Assembly: GCF_900446215.1 (NCBI RefSeq)
Contig: NZ_UAQZ01000012.1
Span: 744,001 to 808,000 of the forward strand
Reading direction: 5' to 3'
DNA: 64,000 bases
Source of the DNA: Burkholderia cenocepacia
GTDB lineage: Bacteria > Pseudomonadota > Gammaproteobacteria > Burkholderiales > Burkholderiaceae
Of this stretch, positions 7,862 to 17,340 are shown piece by piece (the stretch's first letter is position 1; the number at the start of each line of letters is the position of its first letter). The notes beneath the pieces are model-generated. The model saw only the letters and a list, made by a program, of their open reading frames with translations, did no database searches and was not told the DNA's origin. Made by a program: the position numbers and the translations under genes.

Positions 7862-7882
7862 CGCGCGCCCTGGTGGCGCGCG
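7862..7882 (+). promoter_or_regulatory. mRNA hairpin just after the DUF2946 stop codon
   Basis: CGCGCGCC-CTGGT-GGCGCGCG, 8 bp perfect, begins 12 nt after the stop. There is no T run, so it is not an ordinary terminator. Its position fits a translation-coupled regulatory hairpin. Confidence 0.55.
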
Positions 7883-7978
7883 AGCCGCCCGTGGCCCCGG
7901 TCCGCGCGTCGCGTCGTTCGTGCGCGGCTCGCGCACCCGTGTCCGGCGGCGTCCGATCACGTTTTCAGGAATTCACTC

Positions 7979-10342
7979 ATGTCGTCTACCTTTGCCGCGC
8001 GGCCGTCGCGCGGCCGGCTCGCGCTCGCATGCGCGACCGCTTTCGCATGGCCGGCCGCTCACGCGGCTTCGACCGACGATGCACGCGCCGAGGCCGCCCG
8101 CGGCGGCGGCGCCGATCGTTCCGCCATCGCCACGCCGGCTTCCGCCGGTGTCGCGGCATCGGCCACACCGGCCGGCGACACGCTGAGCGCCGTCAGCGTG
8201 ACCGCGCAGCGGCAACCGGTCGACCCGGATACGCCGGCCGTCGTCACGTCGATCACCCGCGAGCAGATCGATGCGCACACCAACGTCACCACCGAGGACG
8301 CGCTGAAGTACGCGCCGAACCTGATGGTCCGCAAGCGCTACATCGGTGACCGCAACAGCATCTTCGCGGGCCGCGACTTCAACGAACTGCAGAGCGCGCG
8401 CGGGCTCGTCTATGCCGACGGCGTGCTGCTGTCGAACCTGCTCGGGTCGAGCTACGCGTACCCGCCGCGCTGGTCGCTGATTCCGCCCGACGACATCGCG
8501 CGCGTCGACGTGCTCTATGGCCCCTTTTCCGCGCTGTATCCGGGCAATTCGATCGGCTCGACCGTGCTGCTCACCACGCGCCGCCCGGAACAGCTCGAGG
8601 CGTCGCTGTCGACGCAGTTTTTCACGCAGCGCTACCACGACGGCTACGGCTTTGCCGATAGCCTCGGCGGCAATCATCAGACCGCGCGGATCGCGAACCG
8701 CGTCGGCCGGTTCTGGTTCGCGCTGTCGCTCGACCGGCTGGAGAACAACGGCCAGCCGATGCAGTATGCGAGCCCCGCTTCGGCCTACAACCCGAGGCTG
8801 GGCGCCGCCGTGCCCGTGACGGGCGCCGCGACCGACATCGGCCCCAACGGCAAGCCGCGGACCATCGTCGGCGCGCAGACGATCGAGCGGACCGAGCAGC
8901 TCAACGAGACGGTCCGGATGGGCTATGCGTTCACCGATCACGTCGATGCGACGCTGACGCTCGGGCATTGGGAGAACCATTACCGGCAGCACGGCGAGAC
9001 CTTCCTGCGCGATGCGACGGGCAATCCGGTCTACGGCGGCAACGTGTCGATCGGCGGGCAGAACATGACCGTCGCGCCGAACGCGTTCGCGCCGCAGCGC
9101 GGCGACCAGGAGAACTGGCTGTACGCGCTCGGGCTGAACGGCCGGCTCGATTCCGGCTGGCGGTTGTCGGGCGTGGTATCCGCGTACGACGTGTCGCGCG
9201 ACGTGCTGCGCGCGGCCTCGACCGTGCAGGGTGGGGCAGGCACGCTGTTCCAGGGCGACGGCACCGGCTGGCGCACGCTCGACCTGAAGGCCGAGGCGCC
9301 GGAAGTGAAAGGCCATACGTTCACGTTCGGCTATCACTACGACAACTACTTCCTGCGCAACGTCACGTATAACACCGCCGACTGGCTGGCCGGGCCGACC
9401 ACGTCGCTCGCGAGCGTCTATCGTGGCGACACGCGCACGCAGGCGCTGTTCGGGCAGGACGCGTGGCGCTTCGCGCCGGGCTGGCTCGCGACGCTCGGGC
9501 TGCGCTACGAGCGCTGGGATGCGTACGGCGGCGCGCTCGGCAATGCGAAAGGCACGCTCGGCTATGCGGACCGGAGCGCGAATGCGCTGTCGCCGAAAGT
9601 CGCGTTGCAGTGGGACGCGACGGAGGTCTGGCGCTTCCGGCTGTCGTTCGCGACCGGCACGCGGTTTCCGACGGTCGGCGAGCTGTTCCAGGGCACGATT
9701 TCGAACAACGCGATCGTCAACAACAACCCGAACCTGCGGCCCGAAAAGGCGATCGACTGGGATTTCACGGCCGAACGCGACGTGGGCGTCGGCGTCGTGC
9801 GCGCCAGCGTGTTCCAGAGCGACCTGCGCGATTCGATCTACAGCCAGACGACGGCGTCGGGCGCGACGACCGTCACCAACATCTCGAACGTCGACCGCGT
9901 GCGCGTGCGTGGCGTCGAGCTCGCGTTCAGCGGCGAGAACGTCGGGCTGCGCGGGCTCAACCTCGACGCGAACGTGTCGGCGAGCAACGCGCAGATCCTT
10001 GCCGACGCCGCGAACCCGGCCTACGTCGGGTCGCGTTTCCCCCGCATTCCGCGCATGCGCGCGAACCTGCTCGCGTCGTATCGCTTCGACGAGCACTGGC
10101 TCGCGAGCGTCGGCGTGCGCTACTCGGGCCGCCAGTACAACACGCTCGACAACAGCGACGTGAATCCGGACGTCTACGGCGGCACGAGCTCGTTCACGGT
10201 CGTCGATCTGAAGGCACGCTACCGCTTCGATCGTCACTGGACCGCGTCGGCCGGCATCGACAACCTGACGGACCGCCGCTACTACACGTTCCACCCGTAT
10301 CCGGGCCGCACTTTCTATGGAGAACTGAAATGGTCGCTGTGA
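7979..10342 (+). CDS. TonB-dependent outer-membrane receptor, probably for copper complexes
   Basis: 787 residues with signal peptide (about 1-30), an Ala-rich linker, a TonB-box-like stretch DTLSAVSVTA (about residue 60), a plug domain (about 70-200; VDVLYGPFSALYPGNSIG is the typical plug C-terminus) and a 22-strand barrel ending in GELKWSL. It imports a ligand across the outer membrane using TonB energy. The ligand is not readable from the sequence. The DUF2946 leader and the Cys-rich partners downstream point to copper, not a ferric siderophore. The stop overlaps the next gene by 13 bases. Confidence 0.92.
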   Translation: MSSTFAARPSRGRLALACATAFAWPAAHAASTDDARAEAARGGGADRSAIATPASAGVAASATPAGDTLSAVSVTAQRQPVDPDTPAVVTSITREQIDAHTNVTTEDALKYAPNLMVRKRYIGDRNSIFAGRDFNELQSARGLVYADGVLLSNLLGSSYAYPPRWSLIPPDDIARVDVLYGPFSALYPGNSIGSTVLLTTRRPEQLEASLSTQFFTQRYHDGYGFADSLGGNHQTARIANRVGRFWFALSLDRLENNGQPMQYASPASAYNPRLGAAVPVTGAATDIGPNGKPRTIVGAQTIERTEQLNETVRMGYAFTDHVDATLTLGHWENHYRQHGETFLRDATGNPVYGGNVSIGGQNMTVAPNAFAPQRGDQENWLYALGLNGRLDSGWRLSGVVSAYDVSRDVLRAASTVQGGAGTLFQGDGTGWRTLDLKAEAPEVKGHTFTFGYHYDNYFLRNVTYNTADWLAGPTTSLASVYRGDTRTQALFGQDAWRFAPGWLATLGLRYERWDAYGGALGNAKGTLGYADRSANALSPKVALQWDATEVWRFRLSFATGTRFPTVGELFQGTISNNAIVNNNPNLRPEKAIDWDFTAERDVGVGVVRASVFQSDLRDSIYSQTTASGATTVTNISNVDRVRVRGVELAFSGENVGLRGLNLDANVSASNAQILADAANPAYVGSRFPRIPRMRANLLASYRFDEHWLASVGVRYSGRQYNTLDNSDVNPDVYGGTSSFTVVDLKARYRFDRHWTASAGIDNLTDRRYYTFHPYPGRTFYGELKWSL

Positions 10343-11598
10343 GATCGTTCGCGGCGGGCTGCGCGCTGTGGCTCGCGGCGCTCTCGACCGCCGGCGCGCA
10401 TGATGCGTCCAGCGTGGCGAAAGCCGCCGATCCGCACGCCGCGCACACGAGCATGCAGGCGACGCCCGCGCAGCAGAAGCAGCCGCTCGCGACGGGCGCC
10501 GCGTTCGATACGCGTCATCGGCTGTGGGTCGCATGGGTCGAAGGCGCGCATGTCGTCGTCGCGCATTCCGACGACGCCGGGCGCACGCTGTCCGCGCCCG
10601 TCACCGTCAATGCGATGCCCGAGCCGATCTACACGAGCGCCGAGAATCGCCCGAAGCTCGCGACGAGCCCGGACGGGCGCGCGGTGTACGTGTCGTGGTC
10701 GATGCCGCTCGATGCGCCGTACACCGGCATGGTGCGCTTCTCGCGCTCGCTCGACGGCGGCGCGACGTGGAGCGTGCCCGTGACCGTGCATCGCGACCGG
10801 CAGGCGATCACGCACCGCTTCGACATGATGGCCGTCGATCCCGCCGGCAACATCGCGATCGCATGGATCGACAAGCGTGATCTCGTCGCGGCGAAGGCGG
10901 CCGGGCAGACGTACGAAGGCGCGGCCGTCTACTACGCGGTGTCACGCGACGGCGGCGCGTCGTTCGACCCCGAGCGCAAGGTGACCGACCACACCTGCGA
11001 ATGCTGCCGGATCGCGATGGCGATCGATCCGGCCGGGCGCATCGAGGCCGTGTGGCGCAACGTGTTTCCGGGGCAGATCCGCGATCACGCGCTCGCGGTG
11101 CTGCCCGTATCGGCGTCCGAGCCGGTCCTGCCCATACGCGCGACGTTCTCGAACTGGCACGTCGAGGCGTGCCCCGAACACGGGCCGGCGCTCGCGATCA
11201 CGCCGGACGGCACGCGACATGTGGCGTGGTTCGGCGTCGTCGACGGTCGCGCCGACGTGTTCTATTCGCGCATCGGCGCCGATGGCCAGCCGCGCGGTAC
11301 ACCGTGGGCATTCGGCGCGAATCCCGCGGTGCCCGGCGAGCAGGCGTCGCATGCGGCGCTCGTCGCGCACGGCGACGTCGTGTGGCTCGCTTGGAAGGCG
11401 TTCGACGGCGACACGATGCAGATCAAGCTGCGTCGGTCGGATGACCGCGGCGAGCACTGGTCGGCGCCGCGCGTGATCGCGTCGACGGCGGGCGCGAGCG
11501 ACAACCCGCAATTGCTCGACGATGCGGGCCGCATCTACCTGTCGTGGCGCACGCGCAACGACGGCTATCGGCTGATCGCCGTGGAGGGAGTGCAATGA
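10330..11598 (+). CDS. Exported BNR/sialidase-like beta-propeller protein with CECC motif
   Basis: 422 residues. Start MVAVRSFAAGCALWLAAL gives a signal peptide ending near TAGAHDA, then a His-rich patch (HAAHTSMQ). Several Asp-box-like repeats (SDDAGRTLS, SLDGGATWS, SRDGGASFD, SDDRGEHWS) indicate a BNR beta-propeller. A CECC motif sits at residues 223-226, inside one blade, and a single Cys in EACPEHGP lies about 60 residues later. It overlaps the receptor gene by 13 bases and the next gene by 4, so translation is coupled. It is probably a periplasmic metal- or complex-handling protein, not a true sialidase; catalytic residues of sialidases were not recognised. Confidence 0.82.
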   Translation: MVAVRSFAAGCALWLAALSTAGAHDASSVAKAADPHAAHTSMQATPAQQKQPLATGAAFDTRHRLWVAWVEGAHVVVAHSDDAGRTLSAPVTVNAMPEPIYTSAENRPKLATSPDGRAVYVSWSMPLDAPYTGMVRFSRSLDGGATWSVPVTVHRDRQAITHRFDMMAVDPAGNIAIAWIDKRDLVAAKAAGQTYEGAAVYYAVSRDGGASFDPERKVTDHTCECCRIAMAIDPAGRIEAVWRNVFPGQIRDHALAVLPVSASEPVLPIRATFSNWHVEACPEHGPALAITPDGTRHVAWFGVVDGRADVFYSRIGADGQPRGTPWAFGANPAVPGEQASHAALVAHGDVVWLAWKAFDGDTMQIKLRRSDDRGEHWSAPRVIASTAGASDNPQLLDDAGRIYLSWRTRNDGYRLIAVEGVQ

Positions 11599-12080
11599 AG
11601 CGGCTGATGGCATGGCTCGGCATCGTGCTCGCGAGCCTGCCCGCATGGGCGGGCGGCGGTGCATTGCAGCCGTTGCGCGCGGCGGACGTCGCGCGCCTGT
11701 ACGCGGCGGCGCGCGAGCGGCCGCTGGCGGTCGAGATCTGGTCGCTCGATTGCGGATACTGTCGCGAGAACGCCGCGCATCTGGTCGCGTGGCAGCGCCG
11801 TCATCCGGGCGTGCAGCTCGCGATGGTCGCGATGGATGCGTACGACGACAACGGTGCGGCGATCGCGCAGGCGCTGGCGCAGATGAATCTGCCGCCGCAG
11901 GTCGCGCAGTATGCGAACGCGGAGCCGATGCCCGAGCGGCTGCGAACGGCGCTCGATGCGGGATGGCGAGGGGAGATGCCGCGCACCGTGTGGATCGGGT
12001 GCGAGGGCGTGCGTGACGCGCGCAGCGGCTTGCTGACGGCCGACGTGCTCGACGGCTGGCTGCAGCACGCGAAGCGGTGA
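11595..12080 (+). CDS. Periplasmic thioredoxin-like protein
   Basis: 161 residues, signal peptide MKRLMAWLGIVLASLPAWA, then a thioredoxin-fold segment with the active-site CxxC at 53-56 (SLDCGYCRENAAHL). A single further Cys occurs in WIGCEGVRD, near the cis-Pro region (EMPRTVW). The ATG overlaps the previous stop (ATGA). Likely role: thiol-disulfide or metal exchange for the Cys motif of the propeller protein or for imported copper; this is inferred from the operon only. Last gene of the operon, followed by a very long hairpin. Confidence 0.82.
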   Translation: MKRLMAWLGIVLASLPAWAGGGALQPLRAADVARLYAAARERPLAVEIWSLDCGYCRENAAHLVAWQRRHPGVQLAMVAMDAYDDNGAAIAQALAQMNLPPQVAQYANAEPMPERLRTALDAGWRGEMPRTVWIGCEGVRDARSGLLTADVLDGWLQHAKR

Positions 12081-12081
12081 C

Positions 12082-12127
12082 GCATCGGGCCGGCGCGCGG
12101 CGAACCGGCCGCGCGCCGGCCCGATGC
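12082..12127 (+). terminator. Large hairpin ending the receptor operon
   Basis: A perfect 19-bp inverted repeat (12082-12100 with 12109-12127) with an 8-base loop, immediately after the last stop. It is followed by GAAAA rather than T on the plus strand, so it may act as an RNA 3'-end stabiliser as much as a terminator. Confidence 0.65.
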
Positions 12128-12160
12128 GAAAACGCGCCCGAAGGCGCGTGGAGAGAAACG

Positions 12161-12415
12161 TCAGGCCGCTCGCCTGAATAGCCGGATCACGAACAGCAGG
12201 ATCACCGCGCCGATGACCGCGACGATCACCGAACCGATGAAGCCGCTGCCGATGCTGATGCCGAGCAACCCGGCAAGCCAGCCGCCGATCACCGCGCCGA
12301 CAATCCCGACGATGATGTCGACGATCAGCCCGAAGCCGCCGCCCTTCACGAGCAAGCCGGCAAGCCAGCCGGCGATCGCGCCGATGATGAGCCACATAAT
12401 CAAGCCATGAGTCAT
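12161..12415 (-). CDS. GlsB/YeaQ/YmgE-family small membrane protein
   Basis: 84 residues, three hydrophobic helices rich in Gly/Ile/Val (about 4-22, 30-53, 57-78) and a short basic tail FRRAA. It has the family signature LIIGAIAGWLAG. Known as the transglycosylase-associated protein family, often stress-induced; molecular function unknown. Inner membrane. Start chosen at 12415, where AAGGAGAGGA precedes the ATG. A small hairpin with ACGCGCC arms (12132-12150) lies after its stop. Confidence 0.88.
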   Translation of the reverse strand: MTHGLIMWLIIGAIAGWLAGLLVKGGGFGLIVDIIVGIVGAVIGGWLAGLLGISIGSGFIGSVIVAVIGAVILLFVIRLFRRAA

Positions 12416-12678
12416 GGTGGTCCTCTCCTTGGGTTGAGTCGAAATGACCGCGTACCGGCCGCCGCGCGCCGCAAGCTGGTTGAAAGCGGCTGCGACCGCC
12501 GCGCCGCCCACGCAATGTAACGCGATAGACGGGTCAGAATCGTTAAGTAATGTTATGCACCCTTAAGCAGATTTTCCAGGTGATTTGTCTGCGTACGGCA
12601 CGATTCGTGCGCATGCGACGCATGGCGAAATGAATTTGTAAGAATCGGGTCGCCGCTGCGGCTGATCGGTCGAACGCG

Positions 12679-12891
12679 TTATCTCTCGTGCGTCGTCGTG
12701 GACAGGGTGGCCTCCGGCAGTCCATCGGCTGCGTCGGCGATCAGCCGCGCGACGGTCGCGGCATCGTCGATCGCCTCGATCGACAGCAGCGCCAAACGGG
12801 CGAGGAAGAGCGACGCATCGGCTTCACCGATCCGGGTCATCGTGTGGCACAGAGCGGTGTAGAGCGTGTCGCGTTCGGTGTCCGTCATCAT
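12679..12891 (-). CDS. DUF2783 small protein coupled to the monooxygenase
   Basis: 70 residues, acidic and all-helical in appearance, starting MMTDTERDTLYTAL. DUF2783 proteins usually sit directly behind FAD-dependent aromatic hydroxylases, as here: the start ATG overlaps the monooxygenase stop (ATGA). Function unknown; a chaperone-like or subunit role for the hydroxylase is guessed from the strict coupling. Confidence 0.75.
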   Translation of the reverse strand: MMTDTERDTLYTALCHTMTRIGEADASLFLARLALLSIEAIDDAATVARLIADAADGLPEATLSTTTHER

Positions 12892-14630
12892 GCGGTCTCC
12901 TGAAGATCGGTTTCGATCGAGGCGTGCGGATGGAGCGCGCGATCGAGTGCGGCGCTCACGTCGTCGGCCCGCGCATCGTGCCAGCGGCCGAGCACGTGCC
13001 CGTCCGGACGCACGAGATAGACGGTGCCGTCGCGTGCGCCGTACATGTCGAACAGCCGCCCGTCGTCGTCGTGGCCGCGGCAGGCTGGATGCCGCACGGT
13101 CGCCGCATGCCGGGCGAGCGTGACGAGCGCGAACGGTATGTGCGCTGCCTGCAGGCGTGGCTCGAGCGCGGCGAGCGATGGATCGGGCACGCTGTCCGCC
13201 GTGAAGCAGAACGCGGTGAAGCGCGGCGCGACGAGATCGGTCAGGTGGCCGCGGTGCGTATCGTCGCCATGCGCCCCGTACAGCGTCAACGGACACTCGG
13301 GGAGCACCGTGCCGGGCGCCGGGCCGGCCGCGAAGGTGTCGCGTTCGGCCGTGTTGAGCGGCGACCTGGCATACGCGATGGCCGATGTCTGGCGCGGGTT
13401 GATCAGCGAACGCAGTGCCGGATGCCGGACCGCGAGCGTCAGCACGGCCTTGCGCATCAGCGCGAACGCAAACGACGGCGGCGCCATGAACTCGGTGCTC
13501 TTCGTGCCGTAGCGCAGGTTCTCGTGCGCCGCGAACACGCGCTCGTCCGAGTAGCTGTCGAGCAGCGCGTCCGACGCGATGCCGCGGATCACGTACGCGA
13601 GCTTCCACGCGACATTGTCGGCATCGTCGATGCCCGAATTCGCGCCGCGTACGCCGAAGATCGGCACGAGATGCGCGGCATCGCCGCAGAACAGCACGCG
13701 GTCGTGCCGGTAGCGTTCGAGCGTCAGCGCGTTCGCCTTGTAGATCGTAATCCAGATGGGCGACCACGCGCCGCGCTCGCCCATCATGTCGAGCAGGTCC
13801 TGCACGCGCGGGATCACGTTCTCCGGCTTCACGGCCGCTGCGGGATCCTCGTCGTCACACAACTGGTAGTCGATCCGCCATACGTTGTCGGGCTGCTTGT
13901 GGACGAGCACGGTGGAGCCCGGATTCGACGACGGATCGAAGTAGGCCAGGCGTTCGGTCGGCCGGTCGCTGTCGAGCGCGATGTCGACGATCACGTAGCG
14001 GCCCTCGTAGGTCGTGCCGCGCAGCGACAGGCCGAGCGCGTCGCGCATCGTGCTGCGGCCGCCGTCGCACGCAACGACCCAGTCGGCATCGAATGCGTAG
14101 CCGCCGAGCGGCGTGTCGACGTCGATGCGCACACCGTCCGGCAGCCGCGTCACGCCGGTCACCTTCGTCTGCCAGCGGATCTCGATCAGGTCGGGCTGGC
14201 GCAGCGCGGCATCGAGCAGGAATTGTTCGATGTGATATTGCGCGAGATTCACCATCGGCGGCAGCTTCTGGTTCGCGTCCTGCGGCATCGTGAAATGCAG
14301 CACTTCGTCGCGCCGGTAGAAACTGCGGCCGCCGGTCCATGGCAGCCCCGTGCGCAGGAAATCGTCGAGCGCGCCGAGCCGCTCGACGATCTCGAGGCTG
14401 CGGCGCGAGATGCAGATGGCGCGGCTGCCGTGGCAGACCGAATCGTCGGCTTCGATCAGCACGCTGCGGATGCCGTGATTCGCGAGGCCGAGCGCGACGG
14501 CGAGGCCCACGGGGCCGCCGCCGACGATCGCGACGCGATGCCGGCGCGTGTCGATGCCGCCGTCACGCTCCGGCAGATGCGCGGGATGGCGCTCGGCGAC
14601 GAACGGGTAGGGCTTGAAGTCGATATCCAT
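12888..14630 (-). CDS. FAD-dependent aromatic monooxygenase (MhpA/PheA-like)
   Basis: 580 residues. Rossmann GxGxxG (VAIVGGGPVGLAVALGLANHG, from about residue 31), the conserved DG motif (VVACDGGRSTMRDALGL, about 190) and the second FAD motif GDAAHLVPIFGVRGANSG (about 310). The C-terminal thioredoxin-like domain (from about residue 440) contains the late VYLVRPDGHVLGRW segment. It belongs to the class A flavin hydroxylases that use NAD(P)H and O2 on phenolic substrates such as 3-(3-hydroxyphenyl)propionate; the actual substrate is unknown. I start at ATG 14630 (family N-terminus). The LuxR-type gene upstream in the same direction probably controls it. Confidence 0.88.
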   Translation of the reverse strand: MDIDFKPYPFVAERHPAHLPERDGGIDTRRHRVAIVGGGPVGLAVALGLANHGIRSVLIEADDSVCHGSRAICISRRSLEIVERLGALDDFLRTGLPWTGGRSFYRRDEVLHFTMPQDANQKLPPMVNLAQYHIEQFLLDAALRQPDLIEIRWQTKVTGVTRLPDGVRIDVDTPLGGYAFDADWVVACDGGRSTMRDALGLSLRGTTYEGRYVIVDIALDSDRPTERLAYFDPSSNPGSTVLVHKQPDNVWRIDYQLCDDEDPAAAVKPENVIPRVQDLLDMMGERGAWSPIWITIYKANALTLERYRHDRVLFCGDAAHLVPIFGVRGANSGIDDADNVAWKLAYVIRGIASDALLDSYSDERVFAAHENLRYGTKSTEFMAPPSFAFALMRKAVLTLAVRHPALRSLINPRQTSAIAYARSPLNTAERDTFAAGPAPGTVLPECPLTLYGAHGDDTHRGHLTDLVAPRFTAFCFTADSVPDPSLAALEPRLQAAHIPFALVTLARHAATVRHPACRGHDDDGRLFDMYGARDGTVYLVRPDGHVLGRWHDARADDVSAALDRALHPHASIETDLQETA

Positions 14631-14783
14631 CGTTGGCTTCCAGGGTGGTCCGGTTCGACGTGCCCGCATCGGTGAAGCGATGTGGGCAGCTGGTCGATCC
14701 AGTATGGAAGCCGGTCGTGCCGCCGTTGTCCCCATTTCGGGTACGGCGGCGGTCGCGCTACGCCCGGTGCGAGCCGACGCGTT

Positions 14784-15593
14784 TCAGGGCTGCATGCACA
14801 GCGCGAACAGTTCTCGCTGGCTCGAAATGCCGAGGCGCCGATACGCGCGTTTCTGATAGGTCACGACGCTCGACGCCTTTACGCCCATCGTCTCGCCGAT
14901 GTCATGCGCGGTCTGGCCTTCGAGCACGCCGCGCAACACGTCGAGTTCGCGCTTCGACAATGCCGGGCACGCATGACGCAGTCGCGCGAGCATGCGTTGC
15001 GGGATGCCGATCTGCGCCGCGCCGGCCAGCGCGTAGTGATGCTTGGCGGCCTGCGCGATCAGCGGCGCGAGCGCCTCGATCGTCGCGATCTCGCGCGGCT
15101 GGAATGCGCCGCTGCGATGCGCGCGATACAGGTTGATCGACAGCCAGGTTGCATCGTCGGGCTGCATCAGCAACGCGAGCCGGTCGGATACGTCGGGGCC
15201 GCGATAGCACGCCGCGCGATACGCTTCGTGATCGATTTCGTCGCCGGCCTGCTGGTGCAGCAGCACGCCGTGCCGGTGCGTGCCGCGCCGGGCGGCCGAG
15301 ACGATCGGCTGGTTGCCGTCGAGTGCGTAGAAGTGTCGCGCGTACGTGTCGGCGACGTCGCGCAGATAGCGGCCGCCGCGATGATCGGCGACGGACAGCG
15401 TGCGCGGGCGGTTGCCGAACTCGTACGCGAAGATCGTGCACTGCGTGATCGACAGTGCATCGTCGAACAGCCTCAGGATTTCGCCGGCGAACGCGTCGGG
15501 TTCGTTGCCGCCGATCGCGGCGACGAGGCGCGTCGCGCGGGACACGTCCAGTTGCGCGGAGAAAGTCGGTCGCTCGAGACGCCAGGTGCGCAT
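14784..15593 (-). CDS. LuxR-family transcriptional regulator
   Basis: 269 residues. The C-terminal ~65 residues form a LuxR-type helix-turn-helix (LSKRELDVLRGVLEGQTAHDI...MGVKASSVVTYQKRAYRRLG). The N-terminal ~190 residues form a sensor region without clear autoinducer-binding residues. It lies 153 bases upstream of the monooxygenase, same strand, so it is probably its activator responding to an aromatic ligand (inferred). The chosen ATG begins MRTWRLERPTF; longer in-frame starts exist but look non-coding. Confidence 0.85.
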   Translation of the reverse strand: MRTWRLERPTFSAQLDVSRATRLVAAIGGNEPDAFAGEILRLFDDALSITQCTIFAYEFGNRPRTLSVADHRGGRYLRDVADTYARHFYALDGNQPIVSAARRGTHRHGVLLHQQAGDEIDHEAYRAACYRGPDVSDRLALLMQPDDATWLSINLYRAHRSGAFQPREIATIEALAPLIAQAAKHHYALAGAAQIGIPQRMLARLRHACPALSKRELDVLRGVLEGQTAHDIGETMGVKASSVVTYQKRAYRRLGISSQRELFALCMQP

Positions 15594-15723
15594 GGTGCGG
15601 GGAGAGGGCGGAATGGTCCGGCGATTGTAATCGGCGGGACGCGGCGCGGGAGTCGGGAGATGCCCGCAAACGAGGGTGAGTCGGAAAGCGGACGGGCGCA
15701 CGATTTCGGCGCCGGAAAATAGA

Positions 15724-15756
15724 AAAGGTCTGACAAGCGATGCTTGTCAGACCTTT
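15724..15756 (-). terminator. Terminator of tRNA-Thr
   Basis: A 15-bp perfect inverted repeat AAAGGTCTGACAAGC with a GAT loop, 7 bases beyond the tRNA 3' end. The flanking A run gives U residues on the minus-strand transcript. Confidence 0.9.
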
Positions 15757-15762
15757 ATGTCT

Positions 15763-15838
15763 TGGTGCCGGAGATAGGAGTCGAACCTACGACCTTCGCA
15801 TTACGAATGCGCTGCTCTACCAACTGAGCTACACCGGC
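15763..15838 (-). tRNA. tRNA-Thr(CGT)
   Basis: A 76-nt cloverleaf on the minus strand: acceptor GCCGGTG...CTCCGGC, anticodon loop TTCGTAA (CGT), T-loop GGTTCGACTCC and encoded CCA. One T-T mismatch in the acceptor stem. Reads ACG codons. Confidence 0.96.
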
Positions 15839-15852
15839 AGCAGAGAAATGAA

Positions 15853-15882
15853 ATTATATGGTGAAATCCGCGATCTTGGCAA
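15853..15882 (-). promoter_or_regulatory. Promoter of tRNA-Thr
   Basis: On the minus strand TTGCCA, 18-bp spacer, TATAAT ending 15 bases before the tRNA 5' end. Confidence 0.7.
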
Positions 15883-16044
15883 TAGGTTTTGCGAATTTTT
15901 TTCAGCTTGCTGCGGCTGCTTCGCGAAACCCTCGATCCGGCGGACTTTCCGCTTTCACTTCACTGCGATGCAACCCGTTAGGGCCACATCGCGAAGGCGC
16001 GATTGTACTGATGTCTCGCACCCTCGTCCAGTGCTGCAGTGCAA

Positions 16045-17058
<1,014 letters not shown>

Positions 17059-17271
17059 GACAGACTCCGAAAGGCCAAAGAATCCTTGAATGGCCGCAAT
17101 TTTACCCGTCGCGCCTCCGGTGCCGCCGGCTTTTTTCGTCCGGTTACATGGCCGGGTGGCCGAAGCGGCGCGGTATCGGGCGGCGACGCCGGGCGGGGTG
17201 CGCCTCGCCGCGGAGGCCGCCCGAGCGGTCCGACCCCGCGAGCGCGTGCGGTTGCAGCCGTGCTCGTGCAA

Positions 17272-17306
17272 TAAAAAAGCCGGCGCCGCGTGAGGCGGCA
17301 CCGGCT
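17272..17306 (-). terminator. Terminator of pepN
   Basis: A 12-bp stem with one mismatch (17278-17289 with 17295-17306), followed on the minus strand by TTTTTTATT. Confidence 0.85.
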
Positions 17307-17340
17307 CGATCGCGCGGACGCGACAGGTCGAACGCGCAAG

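Noticed and set aside
7973..10534. A long minus-strand open frame opposite the TonB receptor
   Set aside because: It is rich in Arg/Ala/Val/Asp with no recognisable domain and arises from the high GC3 of the receptor gene.
10330..11598. A true sialidase
   Set aside because: Asp-box repeats alone do not show sialidase activity; the catalytic Arg triad and Tyr/Glu pair were not found, and the CECC motif and context suggest a metal-related role.
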